A stretch of DNA of 45,295 bases from CAYZGU01 sp964478165 (lineage in GTDB: Bacteria; Poribacteria; WGA-4E; JAJDTR01), in assembly GCA_964478165.1 (NCBI GenBank), contig CAYZGU010000034.1, positions 1-45,295 on the forward strand. Reading direction: 5' to 3'. The notes under the pieces are model-generated. The model saw only the letters and a program-made list of their open reading frames with translations, made no database searches and was not told the DNA's origin. How positions within the stretch are numbered: position 1 is the first letter of the stretch; each line of letters begins with the position of its first letter. Shown piece by piece: positions 10,216-18,944 of this stretch. The translations under genes and the position numbers were made by a program.

Positions 10216-10665
10216 ATGAGAACACGAACTAGGGCACGCAGCTGTGCGCTGCAGATGTTATATCAATCGAAAATCACAAAGGATGGACCCGACTGTGTTC
10301 AGAAACTTTTCTGGCGTTCGGAAAATGCACCTGAATACGTAAAAGAATTCGCAACTCTTCTCGTCGAAGGTACGCTGGAACATCTTGAGACGATTGATTC
10401 AGTTATCCAGTCCGTAGCGGATAATTGGTCGCTCGAACGGATGCCAATTGTAGATCTCTGTATTCTCCGGAGTGCCACGTATGAACTTCTTTTTCTCGTT
10501 GATGTCCCTGCTGCTGTTTCTATAAACGAGGCAGTAGAACTCGCTAAAACCTATAGTACTGATGATTCTCCAAAGTTTGTCAATGCCGTGTTGGATCGGA
10601 TAAAAGAACTTGCTCCGCAACTGACTAGTCTGGAACAGTTGCGAACAAGTGGAGGTGAGCGGTGA
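10216..10665 (+). CDS. nusB: Transcription antitermination factor NusB
   Basis: NusB binds boxA RNA with NusE (ribosomal protein S10) in antitermination complexes on rRNA operons. The amino terminus MRTRTRARSCALQMLYQ and the core LERMPIVDLCILRSATYELLF match the family, and the end PKFVNAVLDRIKELA is the conserved last-helix signature. An upstream TTG would add nine residues, but GAGG sits seven bases before the ATG at 10216, giving 149 residues, normal for NusB. The stop overlaps the start of the following NHL gene (GTGA), so the two are translationally coupled. Confidence 0.95.
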   Translation: MRTRTRARSCALQMLYQSKITKDGPDCVQKLFWRSENAPEYVKEFATLLVEGTLEHLETIDSVIQSVADNWSLERMPIVDLCILRSATYELLFLVDVPAAVSINEAVELAKTYSTDDSPKFVNAVLDRIKELAPQLTSLEQLRTSGGER

Positions 10666-12449
10666 ATCGAGTCCGCTGCTTGTTAATCTTAATTTTGATT
10701 TTCTCAATTCACTCCGTCGTGATAGCGCATATGGAGGTCAAATTTCTTGAAGAATTCGGAGGAAAAGGGGAAAGGGCTGGACAATTTTCACAAGAGCTGT
10801 TTGTCGCGTTCGATCGCCATGGTGGGATTTACATTACAGATACGGATAATGTCAGGATCCAGAAATTCAACGGTGCCGAACAGCTTCAATTTGAGATTCG
10901 GGCAATCGCGGAACAATTTAGGCTGACCAAGCCGACTCACACTGCTGTTGGTCCGGATGGCACAATTTATGTTATAGATTGGATTATGGTGCCGATACAA
11001 GGCAGCTGCGCCCCAAGAATTTTTAACTATGGCCCTTGTGTGCACCGATTTGACTCGGAGGGCGAGTTTGTTGCTAGCTACCCGCTTCAGGATCTTAGTC
11101 AGCGAATGAACCCAATCGAGTCGGCATCTCCTGGCCTTGATGCAGAAGGCAATTACGCGCTTGTCATTCCCCAGGGAGATACCATGCGATCTTTCCTGTT
11201 GACAGTTGATGCCGGCGGTAATATTTATGTGCTGGATGACGGAGTCATCTATAAACTCAATTCGGATGGTGTTCCTATTGTCAACTTTTCTGTATCCCAG
11301 CCCAAGGCGGGGCAGATCGTTCGAGCAGTGGATATGGTTACAGACTCGCACGGGCATCTCTATTTGGTTGACGGCGATGCTCATCGTGTATTGAAATATG
11401 ATTCAGAAGGCAAATTCTTGACCGCATTTGGCCAATATGGCAGTCGCCCCGGCCAATTTATCTCCCCATTCCTGATACGCGTACTCGATGATGGAACGAT
11501 ATTAGTTGCGGACCGCGCAAAGTTTAGGGCAGATTATGTGTCCGATTTGCCTCAGCGGCAATTCGATCCATTCCAATTCTCAGGATTACCATATCGAATC
11601 TTTCGCACTCGTTTAAGGCGGGTCCAGCGATTTAGCTCCGCGGGTGAATATGACGACAAAATCTTAATTCGCTTCAGTAGAGAAAACGAAACGTACAGTG
11701 ACCTGCGATTGAAGGCGATCGATTACAGCGGTAATTTGTACTTCATTGATAAAGAAACGTTAAAATTCAAGAAATTTTCGCCCACGTCTGGTCTAATTGC
11801 ATCTGCTTTTCAAACCGAAGCCCAACTTCGCTACACGATGGAATTTCACGATGCTGAGATTGATAATCGGGATGATCTTGACGCAGATTTTTTTACCGGA
11901 GCTGATTTTGATGAGCGAATTGTCCTAAACGAGGCGAATGCCAAAGTCACGTTTGTTTGTGTTGTAAATGAAGATGTTCGCTGTTCAATTTCTAATAGTT
12001 TTGCGTGTCTTTGGATTTCGGATAAACGTTTCTACCGCGCACGCGATTTTGAGGACTTCCGAGGTAGCTTCAATCAAGATGATGAATCCAATCAGGTGTT
12101 CTGGGATAATCGGATTCAGCTCGGTCTGTCCGTAACGCGAGATCATAACCCTTATCGCTATCGGCAAGCACAGGGATTTGTATACGTTAATGTAACGCGG
12201 AACGATTTTATGAATAATGCGCTCACCTCTAACAATTCCCGTTTCTTCGATTTCCAAGCGCGGATTTCTGATTGGGGTGGTGGTATCAATTATGGTTTCA
12301 GTAGGGCGCTTCAAATTCAATTTGAAGTTGGATGCCTCATCGGTTATAATAGTTACACCTATGTCGATGAAACAGATAACCTCTACGCAACTGGTTTTCA
12401 GGAAAATGGCTTCACATTGGCACTCTTAACGGTTGACGGTATATTTTGA
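10662..12449 (+). CDS. Secreted NHL-repeat beta-propeller protein
   Basis: 595 residues. A signal peptide (MNRVRCLLILILIFSIHSVVIA) is followed by NHL-like blades, recognisable as G...YI/V.D..N.RI..F or HRVLKYDSEGKFL (roughly residues 30-330). After a charged linker the last 170 residues form a strand-rich, aromatic domain that may be a surface or membrane-associated barrel-like segment. This part was not recognised. GTG start with GGAGG upstream inside nusB; the four-base overlap GTGA indicates coupling. NHL propellers are usually protein-binding or scaffold modules; no catalytic residues are visible. The pairing with nusB says little about function. Confidence 0.85.
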   Translation: MNRVRCLLILILIFSIHSVVIAHMEVKFLEEFGGKGERAGQFSQELFVAFDRHGGIYITDTDNVRIQKFNGAEQLQFEIRAIAEQFRLTKPTHTAVGPDGTIYVIDWIMVPIQGSCAPRIFNYGPCVHRFDSEGEFVASYPLQDLSQRMNPIESASPGLDAEGNYALVIPQGDTMRSFLLTVDAGGNIYVLDDGVIYKLNSDGVPIVNFSVSQPKAGQIVRAVDMVTDSHGHLYLVDGDAHRVLKYDSEGKFLTAFGQYGSRPGQFISPFLIRVLDDGTILVADRAKFRADYVSDLPQRQFDPFQFSGLPYRIFRTRLRRVQRFSSAGEYDDKILIRFSRENETYSDLRLKAIDYSGNLYFIDKETLKFKKFSPTSGLIASAFQTEAQLRYTMEFHDAEIDNRDDLDADFFTGADFDERIVLNEANAKVTFVCVVNEDVRCSISNSFACLWISDKRFYRARDFEDFRGSFNQDDESNQVFWDNRIQLGLSVTRDHNPYRYRQAQGFVYVNVTRNDFMNNALTSNNSRFFDFQARISDWGGGINYGFSRALQIQFEVGCLIGYNSYTYVDETDNLYATGFQENGFTLALLTVDGIF

Positions 12450-12901
12450 ATTCCGGAATCGATATCTCTACAGTCTGTATTTGTGGATTCTGAGTCGGAA
12501 GGTATCTTGCTTAGGAAGGAAAAATCTGCGAGTCGAGTCATCACCGATTGGTAGACGTAGCTCGCTTCCGATTCCAACGGGGGACGTTATGGCCAAAGCG
12601 CAGGAGCTTCTGCCACGATGGGTGTGCTAGAAACTGGTGCACGAGCTTCTTTGGTGGGTGGTGTTCCTGTGGTTTCACTGCAAGGCAGAGCCAATCGTTG
12701 AGATCGGTTAAGGTGGACGAGAGTCTCCTTTGTGGTGTACGGACCCCGCGATGGAAGACGTAGCGAGTGCGACAGTCCACGGTTGACGTGTCGGTTCTGC
12801 TCGTGCCCAATCATGGTGCTCGCAGCAACACTGTGGATTTGTGTCCTGATGAGTGTGTGTAATTGTGAATTGAGAAAGCAAATCGAATCTGAGAAAGATG
12901 A
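12450..12901. other. Gap with only overlapping short frames
   Basis: Several mutually overlapping 65-107 codon frames on both strands, none with a domain or a good ribosome binding site. Nothing supported is seen. Confidence 0.4.
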
Positions 12902-13429
12902 ATGAAACAACTACGGGGAAAGCCGCTCAAAGATTATCTGAAAAAGGTTGAACAACCCGGTCTAGATCTGGTTCTCGTGTTACAAGATGTAGAAGATCCT
13001 GTCAACGTGGGAGCTGCGTTTCGAATTGCAGATGCCTGTGGTGCTCGTGAACTTGCCCTGGCAGGTACCACTCCATCACCGCCCCACCCCTCAATTGCCG
13101 GGATTGGGCGTGGAACGCATCGACGAGTAAATTGGAGCTACAGTGATTCCGCTGCCGAAGCAATCCAGGCATTCAAAGAAAGTGGCTATATGAGTTTTGC
13201 TTTAGAGGTTGCGTCTGGCTCGGTGCCATACTACGATGGCGAATATCGGGATAAAGTGTGCTTGGTTGTTGGCAATGAGTATTACGGTGTTGCAAAGCGG
13301 ACAATTTCGGCTTGTGATAGGGCCGTCTACGTTCCGATGTATGGAAAGGTCATGTCGCTGAACGTTCACGTTGCCTTAGGCATTGTAGCGTATCACATTG
13401 TCCACAACGAACGTCTTTGCCCTCAGTGA
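12902..13429 (+). CDS. TrmH/SpoU-family RNA 2'-O-methyltransferase
   Basis: A SPOUT-class S-adenosylmethionine-dependent enzyme acting on tRNA or rRNA ribose. All three SpoU motifs are visible: motif 1 VLQDVEDPVNVGAAFRIADA with the conserved Asn and Arg, motif 2 LVVGNEYYGV (the Glu conserved), and motif 3 VPMYGKVMSLNVHVALGIV, which forms the trefoil-knot SAM site. At 175 residues it is a compact, catalytic-domain-only member lacking the L7Ae-like amino-terminal extension of RlmB. Substrate cannot be told from sequence. It stands alone, followed by a hairpin within two bases of the stop. Confidence 0.9.
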   Translation: MKQLRGKPLKDYLKKVEQPGLDLVLVLQDVEDPVNVGAAFRIADACGARELALAGTTPSPPHPSIAGIGRGTHRRVNWSYSDSAAEAIQAFKESGYMSFALEVASGSVPYYDGEYRDKVCLVVGNEYYGVAKRTISACDRAVYVPMYGKVMSLNVHVALGIVAYHIVHNERLCPQ

Positions 13430-13430
13430 T

Positions 13431-13462
13431 ATCCACGATTCTCAGTATCTACACTCGTGGAT
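13431..13462 (+). terminator. Hairpin directly after the TrmH-family gene
   Basis: ATCCACGA and TCGTGGAT form perfect 8-bp arms with a 16-base loop, starting two bases after the stop codon. The following bases (TATTATGG) are only weakly T-rich, so this may be a weak intrinsic terminator or an mRNA 3' stabiliser. Confidence 0.45.
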
Positions 13463-13544
13463 TATTATGGACATGATTTGTTATAAAAGCCACTACATAA
13501 CATTTTCGAATGCCGTTGTGCGCGGATAATTGGTTGTAGTCTTT

Positions 13545-13576
13545 CGAAACTAGAATCGGTACCGATTCTAGTTTCG
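13545..13576. repeat. Perfect 32-bp palindrome
   Basis: CGAAACTAGAATCGGT is followed immediately by its exact reverse complement, with the centre between 13560 and 13561. It lies 130 bases upstream of the porin-like gene and after the TrmH gene. There is no T-run on either side. It could be a cruciform/hairpin terminator or a large dyad operator. Confidence 0.6.
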
Positions 13577-13706
13577 TATATTGCTACTGGGTGCTGTAAA
13601 AGCACCGGATCTAATGATGTTGACTCGGTACGGTTTGAAACGTTTCTAGAAATGCAGAGTGTAATTTATTTGGCTCAATAATTTTGAATCTGAAAGGAGA
13701 TAGTAG

Positions 13707-14756
13707 ATGCAGATGAAGATTTGGCGAAATATTTGTATAATCTCGGTTCTGGTGTCCTTTGTCGCTGTAAGCGCAGTTTCTGGTGATGAGGGGAAGCTAA
13801 GTGGACTATCGATTAGCGATTATTATTATATGGCTGCAAATCACAATAACGATCTTGAATCGCGAAACGGATTCTGGCTGCGGCGTATCTATCTAACGTA
13901 TGACCAAAAGTTGAACGAAGGTTTTACTAATCGCGTTCGCTTTGATATGAATAGTCCGGATGGTTTGAGCGATGGCGCTGTGGGGAAAATAAAGCCTGTC
14001 ATAAAGGATGCCTATCTGAAGTGGTCACCGAAGGGCGCCCATAATGACATTTATCTTGGAATTTCAGGTACACCAACGTTCTCAGTCATAGAACCATTAT
14101 GGGGTTATCGTAGTGTCGAGAGGACCCTGCTCGATCTGCAAAAACTTGGAAGTACAAGAGATTTCGGTGTGGCGGTGAAAGGGATTGTACCTGGAAGTGA
14201 CATATTGAGTTACCATGCGATGGTTGGTAATGGTGCGAGCATAGGAACGGAGATAAATAAATACAAAAAGGTGTATTTCTCAGCGGGTCTGAAGCCCTCT
14301 CTGGGTCTGAATGCACAGGGTTATTTCGATTTTGAGACACGAACTGCCAATTCTGACCGAATTACCCTCATGGGTATTCTTGCATACACACACGAGAAAT
14401 ATCGGGTAGGTGGACAATTCGTTCACCAGATCGAAAAGCATGATGAAGGTAAAGATGACATAACCGTCCAAGGATTATCTGTTTTTGGTGCAGCCGCGAT
14501 ATCTCCCGACAAGGCATGGCTATTTGTTCGTGTGGATCGGATGTTCGATCCAAATCCCTCGGGCCCATCAATTTCCTATGTGCCGATGAGTGGTGTGGCC
14601 AAATCGAACACAATCATTGCAGGGATTGACCTGAGTCCGGCGAAAAATGTTCACATCATACCAAATGTGTTCGTTGTGGTTTATGATGGGTTGGATGCAG
14701 GGGATAAGCCGGACATGGATATTATGCCGCGAGTGACTCTCTTTCTTTCGTTTTGA
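13707..14756 (+). CDS. Porin-like outer-membrane beta-barrel protein
   Basis: 349 residues with a signal peptide ending near AVSAVSG. The mature protein shows repeating amphipathic strands and ends in MPRVTLFLSF, with a terminal Phe that is a classical outer-membrane insertion signal. Its pattern (RRIYLTYDQKL...TNRVRFDMNS...DAYLKWSPKGAHNDIYLGISGTP) resembles phosphate-selective OprO/OprP-type or related anion porins. AAGGAG precedes the ATG at good distance. It lies 270 bases upstream of an oxyanion-binding protein gene on the same strand, so it could pass the same anion across the outer membrane; that is inference. A long hairpin separates it from that gene, so they may be separate transcripts. 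Confidence 0.75.
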   Translation: MQMKIWRNICIISVLVSFVAVSAVSGDEGKLSGLSISDYYYMAANHNNDLESRNGFWLRRIYLTYDQKLNEGFTNRVRFDMNSPDGLSDGAVGKIKPVIKDAYLKWSPKGAHNDIYLGISGTPTFSVIEPLWGYRSVERTLLDLQKLGSTRDFGVAVKGIVPGSDILSYHAMVGNGASIGTEINKYKKVYFSAGLKPSLGLNAQGYFDFETRTANSDRITLMGILAYTHEKYRVGGQFVHQIEKHDEGKDDITVQGLSVFGAAAISPDKAWLFVRVDRMFDPNPSGPSISYVPMSGVAKSNTIIAGIDLSPAKNVHIIPNVFVVVYDGLDAGDKPDMDIMPRVTLFLSF

Positions 14757-14854
14757 TTGGTGAATGCCCGTGGCTGGATTCGTGAGCAAGTATTCTGCAT
14801 AGTTTTGTCCCACTTCTTACGAGTTCGGTTGTCCATTGGCTTTGGCCCCTACTG

Positions 14855-14893
14855 CAATCGTCTGTGCGTTACGTCGTACCGCACAGACGATTG
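14855..14893. terminator. Long perfect hairpin (14-bp stem) between porin and binding-protein genes
   Basis: CAATCGTCTGTGCG at 14855-14868 pairs perfectly with 14880-14893 around an 11-base loop. It lies 99 bases after the porin stop and 130 before the next start. No T-tract follows (GCAAGAG), so terminator function is uncertain; it could be a regulatory RNA structure. Confidence 0.5.
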
Positions 14894-15023
14894 GCAAGAG
14901 TGGAGATTGCTTGAGCGCGCTGGAATCCGGCGACGTTGGATTCTTGGTTCTGGCCCGAATGTACTTGATTTGTAGTGTGTTTAGTTGGCAATCTCACAGC
15001 TATAATGTTTAGGAGCAATTTCC

Positions 15024-15893
15024 GTGAAATGTTTTTCTAATTACTTATTCCTTGTGGTGTTAATTAGTGTTTTTTGTGTGTTTCCGTCATGGGGATCTGA
15101 TCTTGTTTTCACCGCAATTCCAGATCAAGACTCTGCTCGCTTAAAGGAACGATTCGGAAAGATAGCCGATTATCTTTCTGAATCGCTTGGCATTGCAGTG
15201 AAGTACATACCTGTGAAGTCGTACAGTGCCTCGGTTCAAGCGTTCAAAAACAACGAGGTGCAGCTTGCTTGGTTTGGCGGATTATCCGGGGTCCAGGCGC
15301 GGATGGGAGTTCCTGGCTCGGTTGCCATTGCGCAGGGAGCTCAGGATCCTTACTTTATTTCATACTTCATTGCAAATACGAGTACTGGCTTGGTGTTTTC
15401 GGAAGATTTACCGATGGGTATCGCTGGAAAAAACTTCACCTTTGGTTCCAAGGGCTCTACGTCAGGACGTCTCATGCCAGAATTTTTTATTCGACACGCA
15501 TTTGAGAAATCGCCTGATGACGTCTTTAAACGCGTCGGTTTCAGCGGCGATCATTCCAAGACGCTGGCTTTGGTCCAATCTGGCAGCTATGAGGTCGGAG
15601 CCATGAACTTCAAAGTGTGGCAGAAAGAGGTCGAGGCGGGAAAAGTGGATCCAACAAAAGTTCAAGTCATTTGGCGTACTCCACCCTATCCGGATTACAA
15701 TTGGACAATCCGTGGAGATGTCGAGAAAACCTACGGGGAAGGATTCATTAAAAAGGTTCAGGATGCCTTGATTGGCATCAAGAATCCAGCTCTGCTTGAT
15801 GCCTTTCCCAGATCCGGCTTCATCGCTGCTGATAATTCTATGTATCAACCGATTCTTGACATTGCAATCGATGTGGGAATCATCCGAAAATAG
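15024..15893 (+). CDS. PhnD-like periplasmic binding protein, putative selenate ABC transporter component
   Basis: 289 residues, signal peptide ending near FPSWGS. The mature part is a PhnD-type type-2 periplasmic binding fold: FTAIPDQDSARLKERFG, YIPVKSYSASVQAFKN, LAWFGGLSGVQAR, FTFGSKGSTSGRLMPEFFIR, VGFSGDHSKTLALVQSG, VIWRTPPYPDYNWTIRGD. From memory these segments match the branch annotated as putative selenate-binding proteins rather than classical phosphonate PhnD; selenium specificity in that branch is a prediction. GTG start with TAGGAG eight bases upstream. An ABC ATPase follows on the same strand, and a matching permease lies 4.2 kb further on. A selenocysteine gene about 7.7 kb downstream fits the selenium reading. 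Phosphonate or phosphite remain alternatives. Confidence 0.85.
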   Translation: MKCFSNYLFLVVLISVFCVFPSWGSDLVFTAIPDQDSARLKERFGKIADYLSESLGIAVKYIPVKSYSASVQAFKNNEVQLAWFGGLSGVQARMGVPGSVAIAQGAQDPYFISYFIANTSTGLVFSEDLPMGIAGKNFTFGSKGSTSGRLMPEFFIRHAFEKSPDDVFKRVGFSGDHSKTLALVQSGSYEVGAMNFKVWQKEVEAGKVDPTKVQVIWRTPPYPDYNWTIRGDVEKTYGEGFIKKVQDALIGIKNPALLDAFPRSGFIAADNSMYQPILDIAIDVGIIRK

Positions 15894-15984
15894 CGGCAAA
15901 TCGATGTGTAATGTCTCGATGGATTAAGATTGATGTTTGCGTTCAAAAGATCTATGCGCTCCGAATCAGGCATTACACATCCCA

Positions 15985-16701
15985 ATGTTTCTTAATCACC
16001 TCATGAATTCATCTTCCGATAGTGTACTGTTCAGTCTGAATGAGGATAATGTTTCTTACGAAGATAGCGTGGTCTTAAGGGGAATCACGCTGCAGATTAG
16101 TAGGGGCGAAAAGGTTGCGTTGATTGGCCCGAGCGGCGCTGGAAAAACCACTCTTTTGCGCGCACTCTATGAGCAGACTGCGAGCGCATCGGCTTTTATA
16201 CATCAGCATCATGCGCTCGTGCCGCAGCTATCGGCCTTTCATAACGTTTTCATCGGCCGTCTTGACAAACACTCCTCAGCATACAACCTTCTGAATCTGA
16301 TTAAGCCACAGGAGAGGATTCTGAAGCACATCCGACCAATGTTATCTAAACTTGGATTGGAGGAGAAAACCTTTGCGCGTGTCGGTGCGCTTTCGGGCGG
16401 GCAGCAACAGCGAGTAGCTGTTGCTCGCGCCATATACCGCGGAGAGGATGTCCTGCTAGCGGATGAGCCTATTTCCGCGGTGGATCCACATCAGGCGGAT
16501 ATGGTAATGTCGATGATTATAGAGAGTGCAGAAACGGTTGTGTTGTCGTTACACGCGGTCGACTTCGCCTTAAAATTCGCAATGCGGATTATTGGATTGC
16601 GTGACGGAGAAGTCTGTTTTGATTTGCCGACCGAAGAAGTGTCACAGACTCTTCTCAGAGAGTTGTATGAGGCTGAATCTGTCGGATTCGACTTGAATTG
16701 A
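15985..16701 (+). CDS. ABC transporter ATPase, PhnC-like (putative selenate importer)
   Basis: Energises the importer whose binding protein is encoded just upstream. Walker A GPSGAGKTT, Q-loop region FIHQHHALVPQLSAFHNVF, signature LSGGQQQR, Walker B VLLADEPIS and the H-loop His in VVLSLHAVDFAL are all intact. It is about 239 residues from the ATG at 15985. A TTG at 15937 and an ATG at 16003 are alternative starts, and none has a strong ribosome binding site. It may be the only importer ATPase in the locus, as the nearby molybdate genes lack their own modC. Confidence 0.88.
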   Translation: MFLNHLMNSSSDSVLFSLNEDNVSYEDSVVLRGITLQISRGEKVALIGPSGAGKTTLLRALYEQTASASAFIHQHHALVPQLSAFHNVFIGRLDKHSSAYNLLNLIKPQERILKHIRPMLSKLGLEEKTFARVGALSGGQQQRVAVARAIYRGEDVLLADEPISAVDPHQADMVMSMIIESAETVVLSLHAVDFALKFAMRIIGLRDGEVCFDLPTEEVSQTLLRELYEAESVGFDLN

Positions 16702-17441
16702 TGAACTGTAATTTGTTTTGGAGAAGTAGAAAATCATTCCTATGGATTTTTCAGAACGGCCGCCCTATTTTCGAAGCAGCCCCATTGTAACAGTGGAACC
16801 TTGCTCATGATTGCCTAATGTCCATATGCATACTACGATATCATTGCAAAGACAAAGTCGCTTAACACGGTTGTAAAACGAAAACCTAGTTTGGAAAAGC
16901 CTCTAAATTATACTGGTAGTATCACCGTATCGCCGAGTAACGGTAACGCTGAATCGTTCCGAAGTGCTGTGTGAAAAGAGGGTTGATTGTTCTACTCCAT
17001 GGTGAATTGCCGTGTCACATGATCCCTAATGGCGGGCGTGGCGGTTTATTTGAGAGTTCTAGGGGTGTGCCTCGCTCGAAAAGTGTTATGAACAATCATT
17101 GTGCTGGCGCGTTGATGAGCCTTAACTCACCAAGGGGATAAGACAGAATTCTTGATGAGTTAAGAGAACGAAGGACGCTGTCAATCACGATTTAAAGCGC
17201 AACCACCAATTCTTCGACAGGTTTTTCTAATCTAGATATGGTTTGTTTGTAACATTAGAGCGAGTGTGTCTCTCACTGGATTTTTTGCTCTGGGTTTACA
17301 CGTTGTATCGGTTCAGTTGGAATCTTCTGTGTGTGGAGGTGGAATGGTCCAGGTGATTTGTGACAATCTCAATTCCGAAGAGCCGATGTGGTTGCGGTGA
17401 GTCCGGAGGGTTTGGTTCAACACCCTGATACGTTCCAGGGT
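16702..17441. other. Noncoding stretch
   Basis: No supported gene. It contains an inverted repeat at 17121-17164 (separate entry). It separates the binding protein/ATPase pair from the molybdate genes and may be decayed sequence. Confidence 0.45.
17121..17164. repeat. Inverted repeat, 9-bp arms
   Basis: CTTAACTCA (17121-17129) and TGAGTTAAG (17156-17164) are exact reverse complements separated by 26 bases. No gene adjoins it and its role is unknown; chance is possible. Confidence 0.3.
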
Positions 17442-17699
17442 TCAGAATGTGTACAATTCCCATTGGTAATTAAAGAAGTTTGGCAGCACGCGCCAGGCCT
17501 GTCCCATCGTTGAATTCTCCGTCCAATAGCTTGCCTGGCGTGCAGACTCTAGTTGATGCGATTGCATGCTCCTGTGAATGATTTTAAGGTCTCTTTCTCC
17601 GCGCATGAAACCGTTGAGTTGATAAAGAATTCGGGCATACCACTTTTTGCGTTCGGCGAGATTGATGGGTTTGGAATGATTCCAGTGGTGATGGTCCAT
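17442..17699 (-). CDS. Small hypothetical protein, 85 residues
   Basis: Reading from the ATG at 17699, GGAG lies six bases upstream, a good ribosome binding site; a GTG at 17711 would add four residues. The product begins MDHHHWNHSKPINLAERKKWY, is basic and rich in Arg, Gln and aromatic residues, and has no membrane segment or recognised domain. It lies opposite in strand to its neighbours in an otherwise empty 1.4-kb gap. It could be a real small gene, a remnant, or chance. Confidence 0.3.
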   Translation of the reverse strand: MDHHHWNHSKPINLAERKKWYARILYQLNGFMRGERDLKIIHRSMQSHQLESARQASYWTENSTMGQAWRVLPNFFNYQWELYTF

Positions 17700-18164
17700 G
17701 TGAAACTCCACTAGTCTTGTTCCGTCGTCATCTATACTTAGGGTTGAATGGAAAAAGGGTAATCTGGACCGATCGTGCTGCGAAGAAGTCCGGTTGCGAT
17801 AGGTGCATCGAAAAGTTGGTCGGACCGTTTCCTTTCGGTCGTGCTACGTTCCCGTGGAGTACGCTTTTTTCGATCTTTGTCGGCGCGATTCTTATCTATC
17901 GATTGGAGCAATCTCTTGGCTGGAATGCAGTCAGAATTTTGTCGGTTAACCCCAATAAGGGTGTTTCCGAAAGAACAAGGAAAGACGACATGGCCTTTCT
18001 GTGAAATACAGCGAGATCTTCTGATGGAGTTCCAGCCAAGTTCGTATTATGCTATAGCCAGGCCGAACGAGGTGCAACAAACGGCACCGCAACTCTAACC
18101 TCCTATTCCGTTCAAATCTTATTTCAAAAAGAAATAAAAGATGATTTTGTAGGACACAGGACCG
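17700..18164. other. Upstream region of modA, no supported gene
   Basis: Two plus-strand frames overlap each other out of register (17717-18004 and 17775-18098), and neither resembles a protein family. The modA promoter is expected here but was not identified; no molybdenum-cofactor riboswitch was recognised. Confidence 0.35.
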
Positions 18165-18944
18165 ATGAAATGTCATTGTTCAAAGATCCTCGTTGTCGTG
18201 TTGACTGTTACATCTATTTGTTCTGGATGCACAAATCAGGATAACGAGCGGTGCGAGAGGTTAATCATATTTGCGGCCGCAAGTTTGACGGACGCGATTA
18301 CACAGATTTCTAAATCCTTTGAATCTATACATGACGTCCGTATTTACGCGAATTTCGCAAGCTCTTCAACGCTACAGATGCAAATTGAGAAGGGCGCACC
18401 GGCGGATTTGTTTATCTCTGCCAGTCCCATACAGATTGATGCATTAGAAAATCAAAGAATGATTGATGAATCGACGCGGTGTGATGTTCTAAGAAACCGC
18501 TTGGTAATGGTTTCCCTTAGCGTCAATTCCGTTCTGATTTCCGATCCGCGTGCGCTTCTACAACCACATTTTAGACGAATTGCTATCGGCGAGCCGAATT
18601 CTGTTCCGGCCGGCATCTATGGTCAGGAATCTCTAAAAAGTTTCGGCATATGGTCAGAGATTCAGTCGAAACTAATTTTCGCTGCTGATGTTCGCGGAGT
18701 GCTCGCCTACGTGGCATCGGGAGAGGTCGATCTCGGTATTGTCTATAGAACGGATGTAACGATGAGCCGAAATGCTCAAATTGTCTACGAGTTTCCCAGT
18801 TCGAGTCATACCCCGATTCGATATCCAGCTGCGATAATCCGTGGCACGAAACGTGACCGACTTGCACGGGCGTTCCTCGAATATCTAAAAATCTGTGAGA
18901 CCACTGCGGTCTTCGAGAACTACGGTTTTTCTTCTGTCAGATGA
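18165..18944 (+). CDS. modA: Molybdate ABC transporter substrate-binding protein ModA (lipoprotein)
   Basis: Binds molybdate or tungstate in the periplasm. The signal ends in a lipobox (ICSGC), so the protein is probably membrane-anchored. The core has the ModA hallmarks: LIIFAAASLTDAITQISKSF at the start, NFASSSTLQMQIEKGAPADLFISAS with the oxyanion-binding Ser residues, and IGEPNSVPAGIYGQESL. 259 residues, normal length. AGGA precedes the ATG. The last codons overlap the modB start by four bases (ATGA), a tight operon. Confidence 0.93.
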   Translation: MKCHCSKILVVVLTVTSICSGCTNQDNERCERLIIFAAASLTDAITQISKSFESIHDVRIYANFASSSTLQMQIEKGAPADLFISASPIQIDALENQRMIDESTRCDVLRNRLVMVSLSVNSVLISDPRALLQPHFRRIAIGEPNSVPAGIYGQESLKSFGIWSEIQSKLIFAADVRGVLAYVASGEVDLGIVYRTDVTMSRNAQIVYEFPSSSHTPIRYPAAIIRGTKRDRLARAFLEYLKICETTAVFENYGFSSVR

